Of a stretch of DNA of 64,000 bases, positions 61,901 to 64,000 are shown piece after piece; the stretch's first letter is position 1; the number at the start of each line of letters is the position of its first letter. Origin of the DNA: Amborella trichopoda (taxonomy: Eukaryota > Streptophyta > Magnoliopsida > Amborellales > Amborellaceae). A model generated the notes under the pieces. That model did no database searches. It saw only the letters and a program-made list of their open reading frames with translations, and had not been told where the DNA came from. Made by a program: the position numbers and the translations under genes. The stretch covers positions 598,451 to 662,450 of the forward strand of contig NW_006500353.1 of the NCBI RefSeq assembly GCF_000471905.2, written 5' to 3'.

Positions 61901-63075
61901 TCATTTTTTCCCTTCACTCTCTCCCTCCTTTCCTCCTCCAATAGAAATCAATAGATACAGAGAAGTGTGGGGTTCACGTGCAGCAAATCTCAGGTTTGAG
62001 ATTAGATTCTCAAATCAACAATATTGTATTTGGCCCCATCAATAAATGCATCAGTGAATCGATTGCTTAACTACAATGAGGTCTTCAATTATATTTAATT
62101 GATGCTTCACGTAGAAATATAAGCCAAATTACTCGATTTCCAATATACGTTTGACGCCTATAGGCATTGAATAAATTGGATTATGCAGATGCCCAGGTCA
62201 AATGCAAATATGCGTGTTTAGATGAGGGCAAATAAACAGCAGTAAACATGCATATGCATATACATGTAGCTTGATGTATGTGAATACAAAATAACAGAAT
62301 TTGCAAATTCCAAATCAAGATGCATACTTGAAAGGCCAAAGCCATAAATGAATTATGGTCACCATTTTCAAGTGAAAAATATTTCTATGAAAAACAGAAA
62401 AAATATCCACATAGAATTTAAGTCCAATCATACTTAAGAGTGAGTATTCATATGGCTGGGGAATGTATCTCATGTAGGTTTTCTTATATATCATCCGCAT
62501 GAATATTACCTTTCTCCTTTTAGTGTCTTTTTCATTTTATTGAATTGAATAACTTGCCGTCAAAATTCATTTTAATATTGGACACGAAAACGACAGGACA
62601 TCAGTTAAAAATAAAATGTGTTCAAAATCACGGAATCAGCAGAATTGATGCATAGATACATAGATATGTGCAAACGAATAGTGATAGTCAAATTTTAAAA
62701 AGAATTAATAAAGCATTGCTTATCAAAAAGAATTAAGAAACATGGTTGGGAAGAACATTAAAGGTACCTGAGCAGCAATGTTGTCGATGGTGTCAGCAGA
62801 GTTGTTAAAGGTCTTGAGAAAGTAGTCGGTTCCCCATTTGATGATTTCTTTAACATGGTTGAGTTCACCTGCGGCCTCATACTTTGCACTATACTCTATT
62901 ACACTCCAACTCAACATTGTCATCGCAAAAGAAGCCGGAAAATTGAATTTGATTGCGTCTCCAGCATCGTAGAAACCACCCACCAAATTTTTTCTTGCAG
63001 AAGGATCAGAGAGCCCATCTTTCATGCCTGAGTTCCCTCTCCATGATACATTATTATGCTTGGGTAGAGGCCCAG
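58946..63075 (-). CDS. KOR: KORRIGAN-type GH9 endo-1,4-beta-glucanase (class A, membrane-anchored), five 3' exons, 5' partial
   Basis: Minus-strand exons 63075-62768, 61863-61402, 60529-60394, 60276-60104 and 59344-58946 (TGA) join in phase to 492 residues. Numbered from the first split residue: [11 protein letters not shown] near the start, the DAGD catalytic motif (37-40), the HVHHR signature (385-389), and YTEPTLAGN with the acid Glu (444). The C terminus ends in the proline-rich [13 protein letters not shown] that marks KORRIGAN proteins. At least seven N-glycosylation sequons are visible, as usual for this family. KORRIGAN acts with the cellulose synthase complex at the plasma membrane and Golgi. 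Arabidopsis KOR1 has 621 residues, so about 130 N-terminal residues (cytosolic tail and transmembrane anchor) are missing. They are not seen before 64000 and should lie beyond the window. All visible active-site residues are intact. Confidence 0.93.
59717..59990. repeat. Tandem duplication (about 160 bp) with poly-G run in the last intron of KOR
   Basis: GGCTAAATTTTGCAAGATCA occurs at 59717 and 59877, and each copy continues through AGTCCA(G/C)GATCC, TCAGCTG(A/C)AAACTG and TTTCAGTTTTA. The first copy contains a GGTGGGGGGGGGGGG run at about 59769-59782, a likely sequencing-error hotspot. It lies in the intron 59345-60103. Confidence 0.8.
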
Positions 63076-64000
63076 CTGAAAACAGAAGAAAAAAAGGATT
63101 ATTTTTTGCGGAGTTAAAATGGTAAAATTTATTTATCTTAATAGAAGATGACCCGAAAACTATTGAGTGAGTTTCAAGTTCAGAGAAAAACAATTTTTTT
63201 ATCGTTGTTAGGGAGAACAAATTATTTATTTTCAGTCTGTCCTGGCACCACCGAATGCATTAGTGCGCTCTCTCTCACACATACACACACCAATGTACAC
63301 CCATCAAAACCAATTGTTTAAAAATTTTAAACCCCAGGAAATAAAACCGGGTGAAAATTCGTGCAAAAAAAGAGGAGAGATACCAATAAAACCAGATCAA
63401 GCCAAGACAATGAGTGAACAATGATACACGCAGATCAAAGCCAAGACAAAAAGTGAACAATAATACCCGCACAAGTCACATACAGAGAAAGAGAGCAATA
63501 AAACCAGAGAGATGAAGAGAGAGAGACGTTGGGGATTAAGTTTTTGTTGGCAGATCTGCCAACAAAATCATAAACCCAGAAATAAAAAATTTCAATGAAA
63601 AAATAAATGCCTTCTAATATTTTTACTGAGAAGAGAAACCCAAATTATTACGGGTGATCTCATGGGGATCTAAAGGCTAAAGTTTTAATTGCAAAGAGAG
63701 GATCTGTAGAATTTTCTCAGAAACTGAAGTAACTTCAAATACAAAAAATCGAAGAAAAACTTACCCTGAAAAGATAAAGAAAGTTAAGGGGAAACATTAT
63801 AATTTGTACAGGATTTACTTTCTCATATCTGAAGAGGGTTCAAAACAAGTTTTCAAGGCACTGAAAAAAAATCCAAAAAAACAAAAATAAAGAAACTGAA
63901 GAAAACAAAAAAACTCACAAATTTAGATTCAAAAAAAAATATCACAAATTTAAGGTTTTCAGTTACATAAACGGACGTATGTTCACAGGAAAAAAAGTTT
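63076..64000 (-). other. Intron of the KORRIGAN-like gene running off the window
   Basis: It starts (minus strand) from the acceptor TGTTTTCAG at about 63076. No stretch resembling the KORRIGAN N-terminal tail, transmembrane segment or the preceding conserved helix was found, so this is taken as intron to the window edge. Confidence 0.55.

Noticed and set aside
58946..63075. KORRIGAN-like gene as a truncated pseudogene
   Set aside because: All five visible exons are in phase with intact catalytic residues. The missing N terminus is explained by the window edge.

Overview
The window is nuclear DNA of a flowering plant. It carries four spliced protein-coding genes with canonical GT-AG introns, plant-specific families (a KORRIGAN-type cellulase, a plant PLP3 phosducin-like protein, a plant GH18 chitinase-like protein), AT-rich intergenic DNA, and many decayed plant transposons (Ty1/copia, RTE-type LINE, hAT, PIF/Harbinger, an Au-like SINE, MITEs). 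The very long TE-filled introns suggest a large-intron lineage, such as an early-diverging eudicot or a magnoliid. That is inference; nothing here identifies the species.

Layout. (1) 1-28 kb, plus strand: twelve consecutive in-phase exons of a CHD3/Mi-2-like SNF2 chromatin remodeler. The gene is spread over 27 kb by introns. Intron 1 (9.3 kb) holds a nearly full-length copia relic, an RTE 3' end and a truncated hAT transposase relic. Intron 2 holds a second copia relic. Two short assembly gaps lie in introns 2 and 10. (2) 28-31.3 kb: intergenic DNA with a well-delimited tRNA-derived SINE and a MITE. (3) 31.3-37.2 kb, plus strand: a complete four-exon PLP3-like gene (254 aa), with a foldback MITE in intron 3. 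(4) 38.5-40.9 kb, minus strand, convergent with PLP3: a complete three-exon GH18 chitinase-like gene (295 aa) with an intact catalytic motif. (5) 41-58.9 kb: an 18-kb gene-free block of repeats. It contains four tandem 1.3-1.5 kb units derived from the N-terminal part of a Harbinger-type transposase gene, GC-rich and AT-rich minisatellites, and a divergent direct repeat flanking the complex at 44.9 and 54.3 kb. (6) 58.9-63.1 kb, minus strand: the five 3' exons of a KORRIGAN-like GH9 endo-1,4-beta-glucanase. The N-terminal membrane-anchor exon(s) lie beyond the right edge.

The genes do not form a pathway or operon. PLP3 (tubulin folding) and KORRIGAN (cellulose synthesis) both bear on oriented cell-wall deposition, but their proximity is most simply coincidence. 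I found no convincing new multi-gene system. The most unusual structures are the Harbinger-derived tandem array with its flanking repeats, and the CHD-like gene that keeps an open frame despite heavy intron colonisation. All exon joins were checked by hand for reading phase. Family calls are from recognised motifs, not database searches.
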